A stretch of DNA of 64,000 nucleotides from CAVQEK01 sp963711495 (GCA_963711495.1 CAVQEK010000007.1:62001-126000), one strand, 5' to 3'. Numbered from the stretch's first letter, positions 44,981-55,059 are shown. Notes: a model not told the origin generated them from the sequence alone. Program-made: numbers and translations.

Positions 44981-47110
44981 TTATTTATCCACCACACATC
45001 GGAAACCAATAGCACCAGAACGGTCAAGGCTAGGTGCCATCAATAAATATTTGCCGTATTGATTGAGTTCGGAAACCCTGGGAAAATACCATTTGGACGT
45101 AGTAGCCCTATAATAGCCTCCACCTTTCAGGACGGCCGAGCGTGTATGCTCGTCGATATATTCATCGGTCCATTGCCATACGTTTCCAGTCATATCCACC
45201 ACACCGAAAGGACTTGCGCCTTGTGGGTAAGCCTTTACGTCGGTTGGTGGTCTCATTTCGCGGGTTGAATCTGGAGGCGGTATCCTGTCTGCGTCCATTT
45301 CATTTCCCCAGGGATAACGCCGGTTATCTGTGCCCTGCGCAGCATATTGCCATTCCCACTCATGAGGCAATCTTTTTCCTGTCCAAAAGGCATAAGCCCT
45401 TGCATCTTCAATGGAAACCCAGGTGACCGGTTTATTCTCCCAACCCTTGGGATAATTACCATTCATCCAATCCCTTAAAAAATTATGATCATCCTTTGGA
45501 TGGTAATGGGTGACGTCCAAAAACTGTTTAAACTGTTTGTTGGTTACCGGATACTTGTCTATATAGAATGAAGGAACACTCATGACATGTTCCTGTGAGC
45601 GCGAGGGGTGTTGTTCCCATGGATGCTGAACGCCCACAGCGTCAGGAAGCGGATCTCCTTCAATCATTACGCCCACCGAATTGAAATCATATTCTTTTGT
45701 CCCCGGTATCAAAACCATTCCCTTTGGCGTTTTAACAGCAGATTTTGTTTTATTGATTGCTACCATTTGCTGAGGCAGTGGCTGCCAAGCCGTAGAATAA
45801 CTCTTTAAAGGTTTTTCGGACAAAGTGTTCATCTTACTTAGGACCTGTTGAAAAAAACCATCTACGGCATAAGATTTGACAGCCACCAACGCTCCAAAAC
45901 CGAGGCCTTCTATCGGAAAAGATAACTCGATGTGATCATCCGATTTCTTCGGTGTCAACTCTTTCCCGTTCCATAAATCATAATACTTCATACCTTCCTC
46001 GTCCGGTAATTGCAATTGTCTTCCGTTTGCATCTGTACTATCCCTGTTTACTAATGTGTAAACGGTTTCATCAAGTCCAGGAAACTTAGATGCAAAGACT
46101 CCGTCTTGCAGTGTGGGTACAAAAGGCTCCCATTCCTGGCTATTCCATATACCTGGAAATGCTCTATAGATTGTGGCTATCATGCGGATTTCCTTTTCAT
46201 ATCGATCCGGAATTTGGTTCCAAACGCCCCACATATTCTCCCATGCATTATAGCCAATACCGTTAAAGAAGGCATATTGCAGATCATCGGCTTTATCAAC
46301 GGCCCACCGGTTGGTTACAAAAACCTGGTGTTGTGGCTCCAGCCATTTGCAGATGCTTACACCAGGCTCAAAAGTGTAATCCCAGTAATATCCCCAACTG
46401 GAAGTATTCCATTGTATCATTTTTAAATCAGTGCGAACGCCTACTTCCGGCTGTAAAACCACCGGATAATGGAGACTGTCGTATGCATCTTTGAAATCTT
46501 CTGTCACTCCGCTCATCGTGTCGCCATTCAATCCGTCTGCTCCAATTTCTTTCATTTCCGATATCAGGGCTGCAGGCATGGATGAATCTATTTCTCTTGT
46601 GCCATGATCCCAGTACATGATCGGGAAGAAAACCCTAACGCCCCTCTTTTTGAAGTCAACAATCATCTGTTTTATCTCATTGACTCCACCGGGCATATCG
46701 TGCAAGAGATCAAACTGATTCCGGTTATCAATGCCGATGTTCGGATAGGTCGGCCAAATGAGGACGGCATCGATGCCGCCATATCGTTCTTTCAAGTCGT
46801 CCAGGAACCGGTCGACGGTATATTTTCCTGTTACTACGTCATAGAAATAACGGTCATGCGCCATCATCTGCACATAAATGAATGTATTCTTCAGCCATTC
46901 GAATTCCGGTCTGAGGTATTCCGAATCATTGTAGTTCAATTTTTCTCTTTCTGCCATTCTCCATTGTCTCATTTCCCGGAGCCACGCATCATGTTCTGAG
47001 GGAGCGGGGCCTGCAAACAATTCCTTTAGCCTTCCCTGATATTGCGGATATTGAGCATATCCAGCACTGGTGAAAACTAATATGAATCCTAATATGAACC
47101 GGATCTTCAT
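44981..47110 (-). CDS. TIM-barrel glycosidase-like domain fused to an FGE-fold domain
   Basis: Protein of 709 residues with a signal peptide (IRFILGFILVFTSAGYAQ). Residues ~40-400 look like a TIM-barrel hydrolase of unknown family: DRYFYDVVTGKYTVDRFLDD, IDAVLIWPTYPNIGIDNRNQ, GVRVFFPIMYWDHGTRE, IGADGLNGDTM. A linker with beta segments leads to a C-terminal FGE/SUMF1-like domain (about residue 480 to the end): MVLIPGTKEYDFNSV, YIDKYPVTNKQFKQFLD, WKPVTW-like KPVTWVSIEDARAYAFWTGK, RLPHEWEWQYAAQG, FGVVDMTGNVWQWTDEYI, GFRCVVDK. The paired Cys needed in true formylglycine-generating enzymes are absent: the GG(S)xxC-x4-C region reads GGGYYRATTSKWYFP. So it is unlikely to activate the neighbouring sulfatases; binding or another reaction is more likely. 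Confidence 0.75.
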   Translation of the reverse strand: MKIRFILGFILVFTSAGYAQYPQYQGRLKELFAGPAPSEHDAWLREMRQWRMAEREKLNYNDSEYLRPEFEWLKNTFIYVQMMAHDRYFYDVVTGKYTVDRFLDDLKERYGGIDAVLIWPTYPNIGIDNRNQFDLLHDMPGGVNEIKQMIVDFKKRGVRVFFPIMYWDHGTREIDSSMPAALISEMKEIGADGLNGDTMSGVTEDFKDAYDSLHYPVVLQPEVGVRTDLKMIQWNTSSWGYYWDYTFEPGVSICKWLEPQHQVFVTNRWAVDKADDLQYAFFNGIGYNAWENMWGVWNQIPDRYEKEIRMIATIYRAFPGIWNSQEWEPFVPTLQDGVFASKFPGLDETVYTLVNRDSTDANGRQLQLPDEEGMKYYDLWNGKELTPKKSDDHIELSFPIEGLGFGALVAVKSYAVDGFFQQVLSKMNTLSEKPLKSYSTAWQPLPQQMVAINKTKSAVKTPKGMVLIPGTKEYDFNSVGVMIEGDPLPDAVGVQHPWEQHPSRSQEHVMSVPSFYIDKYPVTNKQFKQFLDVTHYHPKDDHNFLRDWMNGNYPKGWENKPVTWVSIEDARAYAFWTGKRLPHEWEWQYAAQGTDNRRYPWGNEMDADRIPPPDSTREMRPPTDVKAYPQGASPFGVVDMTGNVWQWTDEYIDEHTRSAVLKGGGYYRATTSKWYFPRVSELNQYGKYLLMAPSLDRSGAIGFRCVVDK

Positions 47111-47113
47111 AAA

Positions 47114-48820
47114 TTAATCATCATTATTTAAAGCGTCAGGTGACCAGCTTAACTTTGCATCATAATCCGAATTAGGAACAGGCATTTCCGCATTCACCTT
47201 TTTTCTCCACTCATGCAGCATGGTTCTTAACTCATTTACCTTGTCGGGGTTGGAACTTGCGAGATCTTGCTGTTCACCTGGGTCCTCTTTCAGGTTGAAT
47301 AATTGCACTTTATTGTTTTCATAATATTCAATCAGTTTATAATCCCCATAGCGGACAGCACCTCCTGGGCTTTGTGCGCCGTGATTGCTGTAATGTGGAA
47401 AATGCCAATAAAGAGCCCTATTTTCAATTTTATCATTGCCTTTTTCTTCTCCCTTTAGGATAGGAACCAGACTTATCCCATCCACACCATCATCGCCGTG
47501 GGTAAGGGGATCCAGGCCAATCATATCCAAAATCGTTGAGTAAAAGTCAGTGCTGATCACTGGCACGTTGCTTACGGTTCCATGATTTCCTTCATGAGGC
47601 CAGTAAACGATTAATGGTTCGCGAATACCACCCTCGTAAAGCCAACCCTTACCTCCTCTAAGGGGGAGATTAGAAGTCGAGTAAGCTTCGTTCAGATCGC
47701 ATTCTTCAATTATTCTCCGAGGATTCCCGAAATTGGCAGCCGACATGCCGCCATTGTCGGAGAAGAAAATTACAATGGTGTTATCGGCCAGCCCTAATTC
47801 TTTCAACTTGTCGAGAATTCTTCCCAGGCTTTCATCCACACTTTCGACCATCGCCGCAAATATGGGGTTCGTTTGGTGTTGCCTGATCTTGACCGTCCTG
47901 TTGGGTAGGAGGCTAAAACCCATGTACCGCCGATCGTCCAAAAGGTTTGTGAGTTTGTTTCGGCTAAGGGGATTGGGATCATCGGGATTTTCTTCCAGAA
48001 TGTAATCCGGTCCGGGCGGCATTTTCTTCTGGTTTTTCATCTTATTCAGCTTCTGGTCATATTTCAATACCAAATCACCGCGACCTTGAATAGGGTCGTG
48101 CACGGCATAATTGGCGAAATAAAGAAAGAATGGCTGGTAACGGTGTTCCTGAATCCAATTCAAAGCTTTGTCGGTCAGCACATCAGAAAGGTAAGCGCCC
48201 TTTGGAGTACCGTCATCCAACCCCTTCAGATCAAAAGGAGCGAAATAGGATCCATTGGGCCAGCCTGCATCCCAGTCGGGAATATGAAGATCGAATCCCT
48301 GCCGGAGCGGAGACTGAACATTCGTGGTATCATCCCATCCCAAATGCCATTTCCCAAAAATGGCGGTCGCGTAACCGTTTTCCCTGAGCACCCTGGGTAA
48401 TGTAGGCAGACCATACGGTAAATGCTGGGCTGACTTTACATTCTTTAATTTTTGAAAAGGATAATCCTTTCGCCCGGGCAGCCAATCGGTCAAATGCGTA
48501 CGGGCAGGGTATTCACCAGTCAGAATGCTGGCACGGGTAGGGGAACAGACATGACAGGCGGCATAGGCCTGGGTAAACCGCACACCTTGTTTGGAAAACT
48601 GATCAATAACAGGAGTATCATAGAAACGGCTGCCTTCATATCCCACATCACTCCAACCCAGATCATCCACCAAATAGAAGATGACATTCATCTTTTTAAC
48701 CTGTTGGACGTCTTTTGAGGACTGAAGCGGCGACGAATGAAAGACTTTCTTCGTGATAGTTAGCCCAAGAATACTCATCCCCATACTAAAAGACAGGAAA
48801 TACAGAAAGAACTTTTTCAT
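47114..48820 (-). CDS. Sulfatase (formylglycine type)
   Basis: Protein of 568 residues with an N-terminal signal (FFLYFLSFSMGMSILGLTIT). It has FYLVDDLGWSDVGYEGSRFY (metal Asp pair), the maturation motif HVCSPTRASILTGE with Cys92, IFGKWHLGWDD, TIVIFFSDNGGMSAANFGNP and the tail FNLKEDPGEQQDLASSN. It differs from the sulfatase at 39374 and may act on another position of the same polymer. It is four bases from the TIM-barrel/FGE-fold gene, so the two are coupled. The other sulfatase-derived fragment at 39170 resembles this one at its C-terminus. Confidence 0.9.
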   Translation of the reverse strand: MKKFFLYFLSFSMGMSILGLTITKKVFHSSPLQSSKDVQQVKKMNVIFYLVDDLGWSDVGYEGSRFYDTPVIDQFSKQGVRFTQAYAACHVCSPTRASILTGEYPARTHLTDWLPGRKDYPFQKLKNVKSAQHLPYGLPTLPRVLRENGYATAIFGKWHLGWDDTTNVQSPLRQGFDLHIPDWDAGWPNGSYFAPFDLKGLDDGTPKGAYLSDVLTDKALNWIQEHRYQPFFLYFANYAVHDPIQGRGDLVLKYDQKLNKMKNQKKMPPGPDYILEENPDDPNPLSRNKLTNLLDDRRYMGFSLLPNRTVKIRQHQTNPIFAAMVESVDESLGRILDKLKELGLADNTIVIFFSDNGGMSAANFGNPRRIIEECDLNEAYSTSNLPLRGGKGWLYEGGIREPLIVYWPHEGNHGTVSNVPVISTDFYSTILDMIGLDPLTHGDDGVDGISLVPILKGEEKGNDKIENRALYWHFPHYSNHGAQSPGGAVRYGDYKLIEYYENNKVQLFNLKEDPGEQQDLASSNPDKVNELRTMLHEWRKKVNAEMPVPNSDYDAKLSWSPDALNNDD

Positions 48821-48887
48821 GGTCTCAGATTTTTGAGATTTTTAATATACAGGAACTCTATGGTCATAAGCAATTGAAATTTCTATT

Positions 48888-50474
48888 TTAATAACCTGTG
48901 TTTTGTGTCAAATTAGGATTGAGTTCTGTTTCATTTTGAGGAATAGGCCACAGATAATTCCGGTCATTCCAAGTCCAATTCCAACCTGGAACTACTACAG
49001 TTTGAAGATCGCCGTTATCATCAGTATATGTGATTCCATAAGCGCGTCCCGTCATAACGGTGCCGGCAATCTTCCACCGACGGATGTCAATAAATCTCTG
49101 ACTTTCAAAAGCTAATTCCGTTAACCGTTCTTGACGCACAATTTGACGCATTTCATCCTGAGTCTTTCCGGTGGTTATCGTTGGCATATTAACATCAGGG
49201 CGCTGTCTTATCATGTTGATGGCATCATAGACAGAAGCATCGATCTGATTAATTTCTATTTTCGCTTCAGCATAGTTCAGCAACACCTCAGCATATCGTA
49301 GAAGTATAATGTTAATCCCGCAATTCGTAGGGTCCGGCAGATCTTCCGTATTAACATATTTTCTTGTATAAAAGCCTGTTTCAGAAACCACGAAACTGGA
49401 TCCGGCCTCATCACTTGTCCCGCTACCAGGTTTGGAATTCAATATGGTGCCATCCGGTAAGATATCACCTGGAACATAAACGGAGTAATGCAAACGTGGA
49501 TCCCTATTATCATAAGGGTTATAAGGGTCATATCCGGATCCAGAATCGTCAATAGACAAACCGTTTGTCATTTCATAAGCATCGACGATATTTTTGGTAG
49601 GAAAATACTGAGGCGAACCATGTTGACTCACAGGAGCTAAGATTTGGTATATATTATTTGAAAAATTGTTTTCGATAAACTGGACGTCGAGAATGACTTC
49701 CTGATTATTTTCCGTCGAATAAGCAAACAAGTCTTTGTAGGATGGATATAGACTATAAACATTTGAATCCATCACCTGTTTAGCGGCGTCGGACGCTTCC
49801 TGATAACGTCCGGCATATAGCATAGCCCTTGATTTCAAGGCCAGGGCAGCCCCTTTGGTTATTCTGCCGACATCATTTTGAGTGAGCGGCAATTCACCAG
49901 TTGCTTCAGTAAGCTCGTCCGAGATAAAATCCCACACCTGGGAGACGGGTGTTCTTGTTAACTCTTTGCTTTCATCAATCGAAATTTCGGTAGTGATCAA
50001 GGGTACATCCCCGAATATGGAGGCGAGGCTAGTGTATAAATAGGCTCTAATCACTCTAACTTCTCCTTTTAACCTGGTGATGAGGTCCGGATCATCTGTT
50101 TCTACCTTATCAATGTTGGCAAAAAAGGAATTGGCAGCCCGAATACCCGCATAGGCATTAGACCATTCGTCTCCTACCCTGGTACTCAGCGGATCAATCT
50201 GACCCTGGGCCAATTGGGCTATGGCAAGATTGGGCGTGTGAGTCATCGCAATATCTGTCATAGCATCCCAGCTTATAAAGATACCTGCCCCTTCAGTTAA
50301 GTGCCGATATATTGCATTGGCAGCATAGATGGCATCATTGTCTGTTTTCCAAAAGAGTTCTGTGGAAAGACGGTCGTTAGGAACGGTTACCAGAAAATCC
50401 TTGTCGCAATTCTGGCAAAGAATTATAGCAACTACGCTGATTATCAAAATTTTTAAGAAACGCATAATTCTCAT
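48888..50474 (-). CDS. SusD/RagB-family glycan-binding lipoprotein
   Basis: Protein of 528 residues. Signal with IISVVAIILCQNCDKD suggests a lipoprotein. SusD features include LVTVPNDRLSTELFWKTDND near residue 30, YAANAIYRHL, RLKGEVRVIRAYLYTSLASI, RTPVSQVWDFISDEL, GAALALKSRAMLYAGRYQEA and C-terminal RQERLTELAFESQRFIDIRR. It binds oligosaccharide at the outer membrane and closes over the SusC channel. It is 49 bp downstream of susC, which begins the operon. The glycan is not deducible, but sulfatases and GH127 nearby suggest a sulfated heteropolymer. Confidence 0.93.
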   Translation of the reverse strand: MRIMRFLKILIISVVAIILCQNCDKDFLVTVPNDRLSTELFWKTDNDAIYAANAIYRHLTEGAGIFISWDAMTDIAMTHTPNLAIAQLAQGQIDPLSTRVGDEWSNAYAGIRAANSFFANIDKVETDDPDLITRLKGEVRVIRAYLYTSLASIFGDVPLITTEISIDESKELTRTPVSQVWDFISDELTEATGELPLTQNDVGRITKGAALALKSRAMLYAGRYQEASDAAKQVMDSNVYSLYPSYKDLFAYSTENNQEVILDVQFIENNFSNNIYQILAPVSQHGSPQYFPTKNIVDAYEMTNGLSIDDSGSGYDPYNPYDNRDPRLHYSVYVPGDILPDGTILNSKPGSGTSDEAGSSFVVSETGFYTRKYVNTEDLPDPTNCGINIILLRYAEVLLNYAEAKIEINQIDASVYDAINMIRQRPDVNMPTITTGKTQDEMRQIVRQERLTELAFESQRFIDIRRWKIAGTVMTGRAYGITYTDDNGDLQTVVVPGWNWTWNDRNYLWPIPQNETELNPNLTQNTGY

Positions 50475-50523
50475 GATTAATATGTGTAACTAATAATATT
50501 TAGAAATGATCGCATCAGAATGA

Positions 50524-53500
50524 CTAAAACTGAATATGAGTACCGACGGTATATAAGGCTACCTGAGGATAATAGTTTTGCCAACCAGATGTTGCTTCAG
50601 GATCCAAATGCCATTCGTTTAATTTGGAGATAGTAAACAGATTAGTTCCTGACACGTAAATGCTGATCAGACTCAAATCCAACTTCTTTATTAGCGAAGC
50701 CGGTAGTTGATATGCCAACTCGATATTTTTTAAACGAACGTAAGAAGCATCCAGCATTCTCTGATCACTCATAACCCGATTACGCAAATCCTGTTTGACA
50801 ACTCTTGGAAAACGGGCATCCGTATGCTCCGGCGTCCAGTAATTGTTTGCATATATGCTTGGAACAAAACCCTCATAAATGCCCATTTCGCTTAAAGCGC
50901 GTGCCAATACCATACTTACATCCGCGGCACCCTGAATTGCCAGATTTAGTGTAAATCCTTTGTAGGACAAATTAAAGACTCCACCAAAATTGTATTTGGG
51001 GAAAGAGTTCCCCAGATAAGTCATATCGTTAGGGTCCACAATGCCGTCACCGTTCAAATCCAGGTATTTCACGTCGCCTGCTACTGAAGGTCGCATGAAT
51101 TCAGGATAATCTGCTGCTTCTTGATCCGTATTGAAAAATCCATCTGTTTTATAGCCCCAAACGGAATTAATTGGTTGGCCTTCTGCTGTTATATAGCGGG
51201 GGTCAAAATCTGAACCACCATAATAATAAGGCCCCGTGCCGGCCAGATCGATAACTTTATTATCATTGATATGAAAATTGAGATTGGCATCCAGGACGAA
51301 CGGGCCAAAATTATTCTTTCCATTGAAATTGAATTCCCAACCCGTATTATCTACTACTCCTGCGTTTTGGGGAGCAGCACTTAAACCTATCGTAGCTGGG
51401 ACAGGTAAATCAAGTAATATCCCCTTTGTTCTCTTCTTATAATAATCAACAGATAAGGAAATCCTGTTGTTTAAGAACTCAGCATCGAAACCTACATCAG
51501 TTTGGGTGGTCGTTTCCCAAGTAAGGTCAGAATTTACCATTTGTTGTTGAACATACCCATCCACGGGATTACCGCTGAAGGAGTAGGTAACGTGGTTCAA
51601 AGTGGGATAAAAGGTATACAGGCCCACTGCCTGGTTACCGGTCGATCCTAGTGATCCCCGTATCTTGAATTCATTGATATAGTCTCGTAATCCACTCCAA
51701 AATGGTTCCTGTGATATTCGCCATGCTGCTGAAAAAGAAGGAAAAAAAGCGTAACGGTTTGTACTCGTAAACTTCGAAGATCCGTCATAACGGGCATTCG
51801 CTTCAAAGAGATATTTGTCCTTAAATGAATAATTAAATCTCCCGAAATAGGAACGTAGCGTCCATAGGTAATTACTGCCACTATTGTCCTTAGTATCATC
51901 ATTAGCACCCTGGCTCAGAACCTTAATGTCGTTATTATAAAAATCCTGGCGATAGGCACTTATCGAATTGCCATTATTTTGTTCCTGGGAATAGCCAGCC
52001 AAAATCTTAATCGAATGATCCCCTTTATCGAAAGAATAAGTCAACAGATCATTAAGTGTATAGAATCGATCGGTAGTTCTTTGTTCATTTAATTGATTGT
52101 GGAGAAAGGTCTTTTTAACTTTAGTGGAGTCTCTTGTTTCCCATGTTTTATTATGATCCGTGAGGTATCCATCATTGATGTGTCCGTCAAATTGCATGGT
52201 AAAAGTCAATCCCTTCAGGATATTCCAGTCTCCTTTTAGGTTGACATTAAAGTAATCATAGTTTGATTGGGAAATTCCCGCTTCTTCAGCCAGGAGTAGC
52301 GGATTATTGCCCTGAGTACCTCCTCCATAATCCCCGTTCGGATATTTGGGGACATCCCATATCGCATTTTGCATCATTTGCCGAAATACCTCGTTTATAC
52401 CCTTACCGGCACCACTAGGCTCGATCCCTTTTTTATTTTGAAAATAGAGATCTGCTGATAACTTTATTTTGGGGATGATGGTAAAATCAGTGTTTACCCT
52501 TCCTTCAACCAGTTTTGAATTCGTATTGGCAATGACCCCGTCCTGGTCCTGATAGCGGAGAGACATCCGACCCTTAAAATTCTCAGTTCCTCCATTTACG
52601 GATAACGAATGATATTCCTGAGGAGCCGTGTGGAACATGACGTTATACCAGTTATAAGGTAAAGGATAATGCAAGGGATCATTAACACTGCCTTGTACAT
52701 ATTCCTGTATGTACGCATCACTGTATTTGACCGGATTGCCGGCATTTATATAAGCCTCATTTTGAAGATTGAAATAATCTTCCATACCTATCGGTTCAGG
52801 GTTCATAATAGATTTTTGAATAGCATGGGAGAAATCATATGAAACAGAGATTTTTCCCTCAGCTCCTCGTTTGGTGGTGATAAGTATTACCCCGTTTGTA
52901 GCCCTTGAGCCATAAATTGCCGTAGAACTGGCATCCTTTAAAACAGAAATCGAAGCGATATCATTCGGATTGATACTCTGGAACGGTTGCACTGCACCGT
53001 CAACCAGGACCAATGGACCGTTATCACCAACGGTGCTTGTGGTTAATGCACCAAGGCCATCTGGGCTAAAAGGAACATTTACACCCCGTATTACAATATT
53101 TGTGTTCGGTGAGCCTGGACTTCCACCTTTATCAAGAATTGTTACCCCTGGTAGTTTGCCTTGTAAAGCTTGTTGGATACTGTTAACCGGTCTTCTTTCC
53201 AATTCGCTTCCCGATATCTCATCGACTGCACTGGTAAGACTTACTTTTTTTTGCGTGCCGTATCCTACCACCACAATTTCCTGAAGTGATTTGACGTCAG
53301 GGTTCAAGGTCACATCAATGACTGACTTTTCTCCGACCGTTATTTCCAGTCTTTGATAGCCTACAGAACTAAAAACCAATACAGATTCCCCATTCGGTAC
53401 ATCAATTTTATAATTTCCGTTCAAATCGGTTACCGTGCCAAGAGTAGTCCCTTGAATAGATACATTCACTCCGGGTATACCTTGGTAATCTTCTGAGGAT

Positions 53501-53670
53501 ACAACTTTTCCTGTAATCGTTATGGATTGTTGCTCATCCAAACGTTCACTTTTCTGATTTACATAACTGTTAGTTGCCCAAAGTGGTCCAACCAGAAAAC
53601 ACATCATCCAAAGTCCCGTCAGCAAATATTTTAATATGCTGAGAACATGTCCTAGTAGTTTTAATACCAT
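50524..53670 (-). CDS. SusC/RagA-family TonB-dependent outer membrane transporter
   Basis: Protein of 1048 residues, full length. The signal (LKYLLTGLWMMCFLVGPLWA) is followed by a carboxypeptidase-regulatory-like domain (ITITGKVVSSEDYQGIPGVN, TLGTVTDLNGNYKIDVP), the SusC-type box EIVVVGYGTQKKVSL near residue 132, the plug with IQQALQGKLPGVTILD, then the 22-strand barrel ending VALYTVGTHIQF. It imports oligosaccharides, powered by TonB. It is the first gene of the minus-strand operon with SusD, sulfatases, FGE-fold, DUF4838 and GH127. A palindrome overlapping its promoter is probably bound by the divergent LacI regulator. Confidence 0.95.
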   Translation of the reverse strand: MVLKLLGHVLSILKYLLTGLWMMCFLVGPLWATNSYVNQKSERLDEQQSITITGKVVSSEDYQGIPGVNVSIQGTTLGTVTDLNGNYKIDVPNGESVLVFSSVGYQRLEITVGEKSVIDVTLNPDVKSLQEIVVVGYGTQKKVSLTSAVDEISGSELERRPVNSIQQALQGKLPGVTILDKGGSPGSPNTNIVIRGVNVPFSPDGLGALTTSTVGDNGPLVLVDGAVQPFQSINPNDIASISVLKDASSTAIYGSRATNGVILITTKRGAEGKISVSYDFSHAIQKSIMNPEPIGMEDYFNLQNEAYINAGNPVKYSDAYIQEYVQGSVNDPLHYPLPYNWYNVMFHTAPQEYHSLSVNGGTENFKGRMSLRYQDQDGVIANTNSKLVEGRVNTDFTIIPKIKLSADLYFQNKKGIEPSGAGKGINEVFRQMMQNAIWDVPKYPNGDYGGGTQGNNPLLLAEEAGISQSNYDYFNVNLKGDWNILKGLTFTMQFDGHINDGYLTDHNKTWETRDSTKVKKTFLHNQLNEQRTTDRFYTLNDLLTYSFDKGDHSIKILAGYSQEQNNGNSISAYRQDFYNNDIKVLSQGANDDTKDNSGSNYLWTLRSYFGRFNYSFKDKYLFEANARYDGSSKFTSTNRYAFFPSFSAAWRISQEPFWSGLRDYINEFKIRGSLGSTGNQAVGLYTFYPTLNHVTYSFSGNPVDGYVQQQMVNSDLTWETTTQTDVGFDAEFLNNRISLSVDYYKKRTKGILLDLPVPATIGLSAAPQNAGVVDNTGWEFNFNGKNNFGPFVLDANLNFHINDNKVIDLAGTGPYYYGGSDFDPRYITAEGQPINSVWGYKTDGFFNTDQEAADYPEFMRPSVAGDVKYLDLNGDGIVDPNDMTYLGNSFPKYNFGGVFNLSYKGFTLNLAIQGAADVSMVLARALSEMGIYEGFVPSIYANNYWTPEHTDARFPRVVKQDLRNRVMSDQRMLDASYVRLKNIELAYQLPASLIKKLDLSLISIYVSGTNLFTISKLNEWHLDPEATSGWQNYYPQVALYTVGTHIQF

Positions 53671-53748
53671 GGTTTTAGGGTTTTAAATAGTTTATATCAT
53701 CCTCTGTTTGTATGATCCCTTTCTTAGAAATCATTGTCAGGAAGTCTA

Positions 53749-53788
53749 TAAATTTAGTAAAGAAAATATATAGAACAAACGTTTGTTC
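53749..53788 (-). promoter_or_regulatory. susC promoter with overlapping LacI-type operator
   Basis: GAACAAACGTTTGTTC (53773-53788) is a perfect 16-bp palindrome with the central CG of LacI-family sites. Read on the minus strand, its TTTG (53779-53776) is followed by a 19-nt spacer and TAAATTTA (53756-53749), a near match to TAnnTTTG. So the operator covers the -33 element, and binding would block transcription of susC. Confidence 0.72.
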
Positions 53789-53981
53789 AAAATATTTATA
53801 AATTGAGTTCAAATTTCTTTTAAAGAAAATAAATTAAATCCTCCTTTGTGTTCATTGAGTAATTAAATTTCTCATTTTCAACAGTTTATTTTTTTGATCT
53901 TTTGTTGCATATTGCCAGAATAAAAATTATTCGTTTGTCGGTCTTTCTATTTGTGAAATTCAAAAAAATATGAGTATTTTT

Positions 53982-53997
53982 AGATAAACGTTTGTTC
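53982..53997 (+). promoter_or_regulatory. Second LacI-type operator, at the regulator's own gene
   Basis: AGATAAACGTTTGTTC shares the full right half and centre with the palindrome at 53773-53788. It lies 9 bp before the LacI start codon, and the centres of the two sites are 209 bp apart. This suggests autoregulation and perhaps looping. Confidence 0.55.
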
Positions 53998-54006
53998 TAA
54001 TTTTAT

Positions 54007-55026
54007 ATGGCCAGTCAAAAAGTAAATATTAACGATATTGCTGAAAAATCGGGGTTTTCAATTACCACGGTTTCCAGGGTTCTGAATGGTAAAGCTGAAC
54101 AATACAGGATTAGCAGGAAGTCTCAACAAAGAATCAAAGACACTGCGAGAGAGTTAAATTATGTTCCGAATCAATTTGCTGCGAATTTAAAATCCGGTAA
54201 AAGTAATACCATCGCTTTGATTATTCCTTCTTTGAATAATCCATTCTTCGCCGACATTGCCAGCGAAATCAATGCCGAGATCCGTAAGCGGGGTTATATC
54301 ACAATCATTGGTGACAGTGATGAAAACAAAGACATTGAAAGAGAAGAACTGTTACAATTGGAATCCCGGAATATTGAAGGTCTTGTCATTGCTCCATGCA
54401 GTCAAAATTGGGAATATATTAAAAAAATGTATGATAAGGGATTACCAGTCATCTGTATTGACCGTTATTTTGAAGATCTGGACATGCCTTATGTTTCAAC
54501 GGACAATTATGAAGGGGCTTATAATGCTACTCATTATCTAATAGAACAAGGCCATACTAAAATTGCCTGTATACAAGGTGTACAACAGTCCACTCCTAAT
54601 ATGTTGAGAATAAAAGGATATAAAGATGCTATGATTGAGAGAGGAATCAAAAATATTAGTATTAGCGGAGATGAATTCAGTGTACAGAATGGCTATCTGG
54701 AAACCAAACTTCTGCTTCAGCAGAAAGAAAGACCAACGGCGATTTTTACACTTAGCAATACCATTGCCATGGGATGTTTCAAGGCATTAAAGGAAGAAAA
54801 AGTATCGGTGCCGGACGACATCTCCATCATTACTTTTGATGATCATCCGTACCTGGATTATCTGGCAACACCACTTACCTGTATTACCCAACCCACCAGC
54901 GATATTTGTAAAATAGCCATTAAATATCTGTTTTCGATGTTAAATAAACAGGCGATAGAAACGAAGCAGGTCTTGTTAAAACCTGAATTGAAACACAGAA
55001 GTTCCGTAAAGAAAATTGCGTCGTAA
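54007..55026 (+). CDS. LacI-family transcriptional regulator
   Basis: Protein of 339 residues. The HTH shows NINDIAEKSGFSITTVSRVL followed by NGKAEQYRISRKSQQRI and the hinge NYVPNQFAANLKSGKSNTI. The periplasmic-binding-like effector domain has SLNNPFFADIASEINAEIRK, RNIEGLVIAPCSQNW, VICIDRYFEDLDMPYVSTDN, LSNTIAMGCFKALKEE and ISIITFDDHPYLDYL. It is transcribed away from susC with a 336-bp shared region carrying two matching palindromes. It likely represses (or activates) the locus in response to a released sugar. Confidence 0.93.
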   Translation: MASQKVNINDIAEKSGFSITTVSRVLNGKAEQYRISRKSQQRIKDTARELNYVPNQFAANLKSGKSNTIALIIPSLNNPFFADIASEINAEIRKRGYITIIGDSDENKDIEREELLQLESRNIEGLVIAPCSQNWEYIKKMYDKGLPVICIDRYFEDLDMPYVSTDNYEGAYNATHYLIEQGHTKIACIQGVQQSTPNMLRIKGYKDAMIERGIKNISISGDEFSVQNGYLETKLLLQQKERPTAIFTLSNTIAMGCFKALKEEKVSVPDDISIITFDDHPYLDYLATPLTCITQPTSDICKIAIKYLFSMLNKQAIETKQVLLKPELKHRSSVKKIAS

Positions 55027-55059
55027 TTGGGTTGGCCATATTTTACTGGAGACAAATAA

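Noticed and set aside
44981..47110. Active formylglycine-generating enzyme for the adjacent sulfatases
   Set aside because: The fold motifs are visible but the catalytic Cys pair is absent, and the protein has a large N-terminal barrel not found in true FGE.
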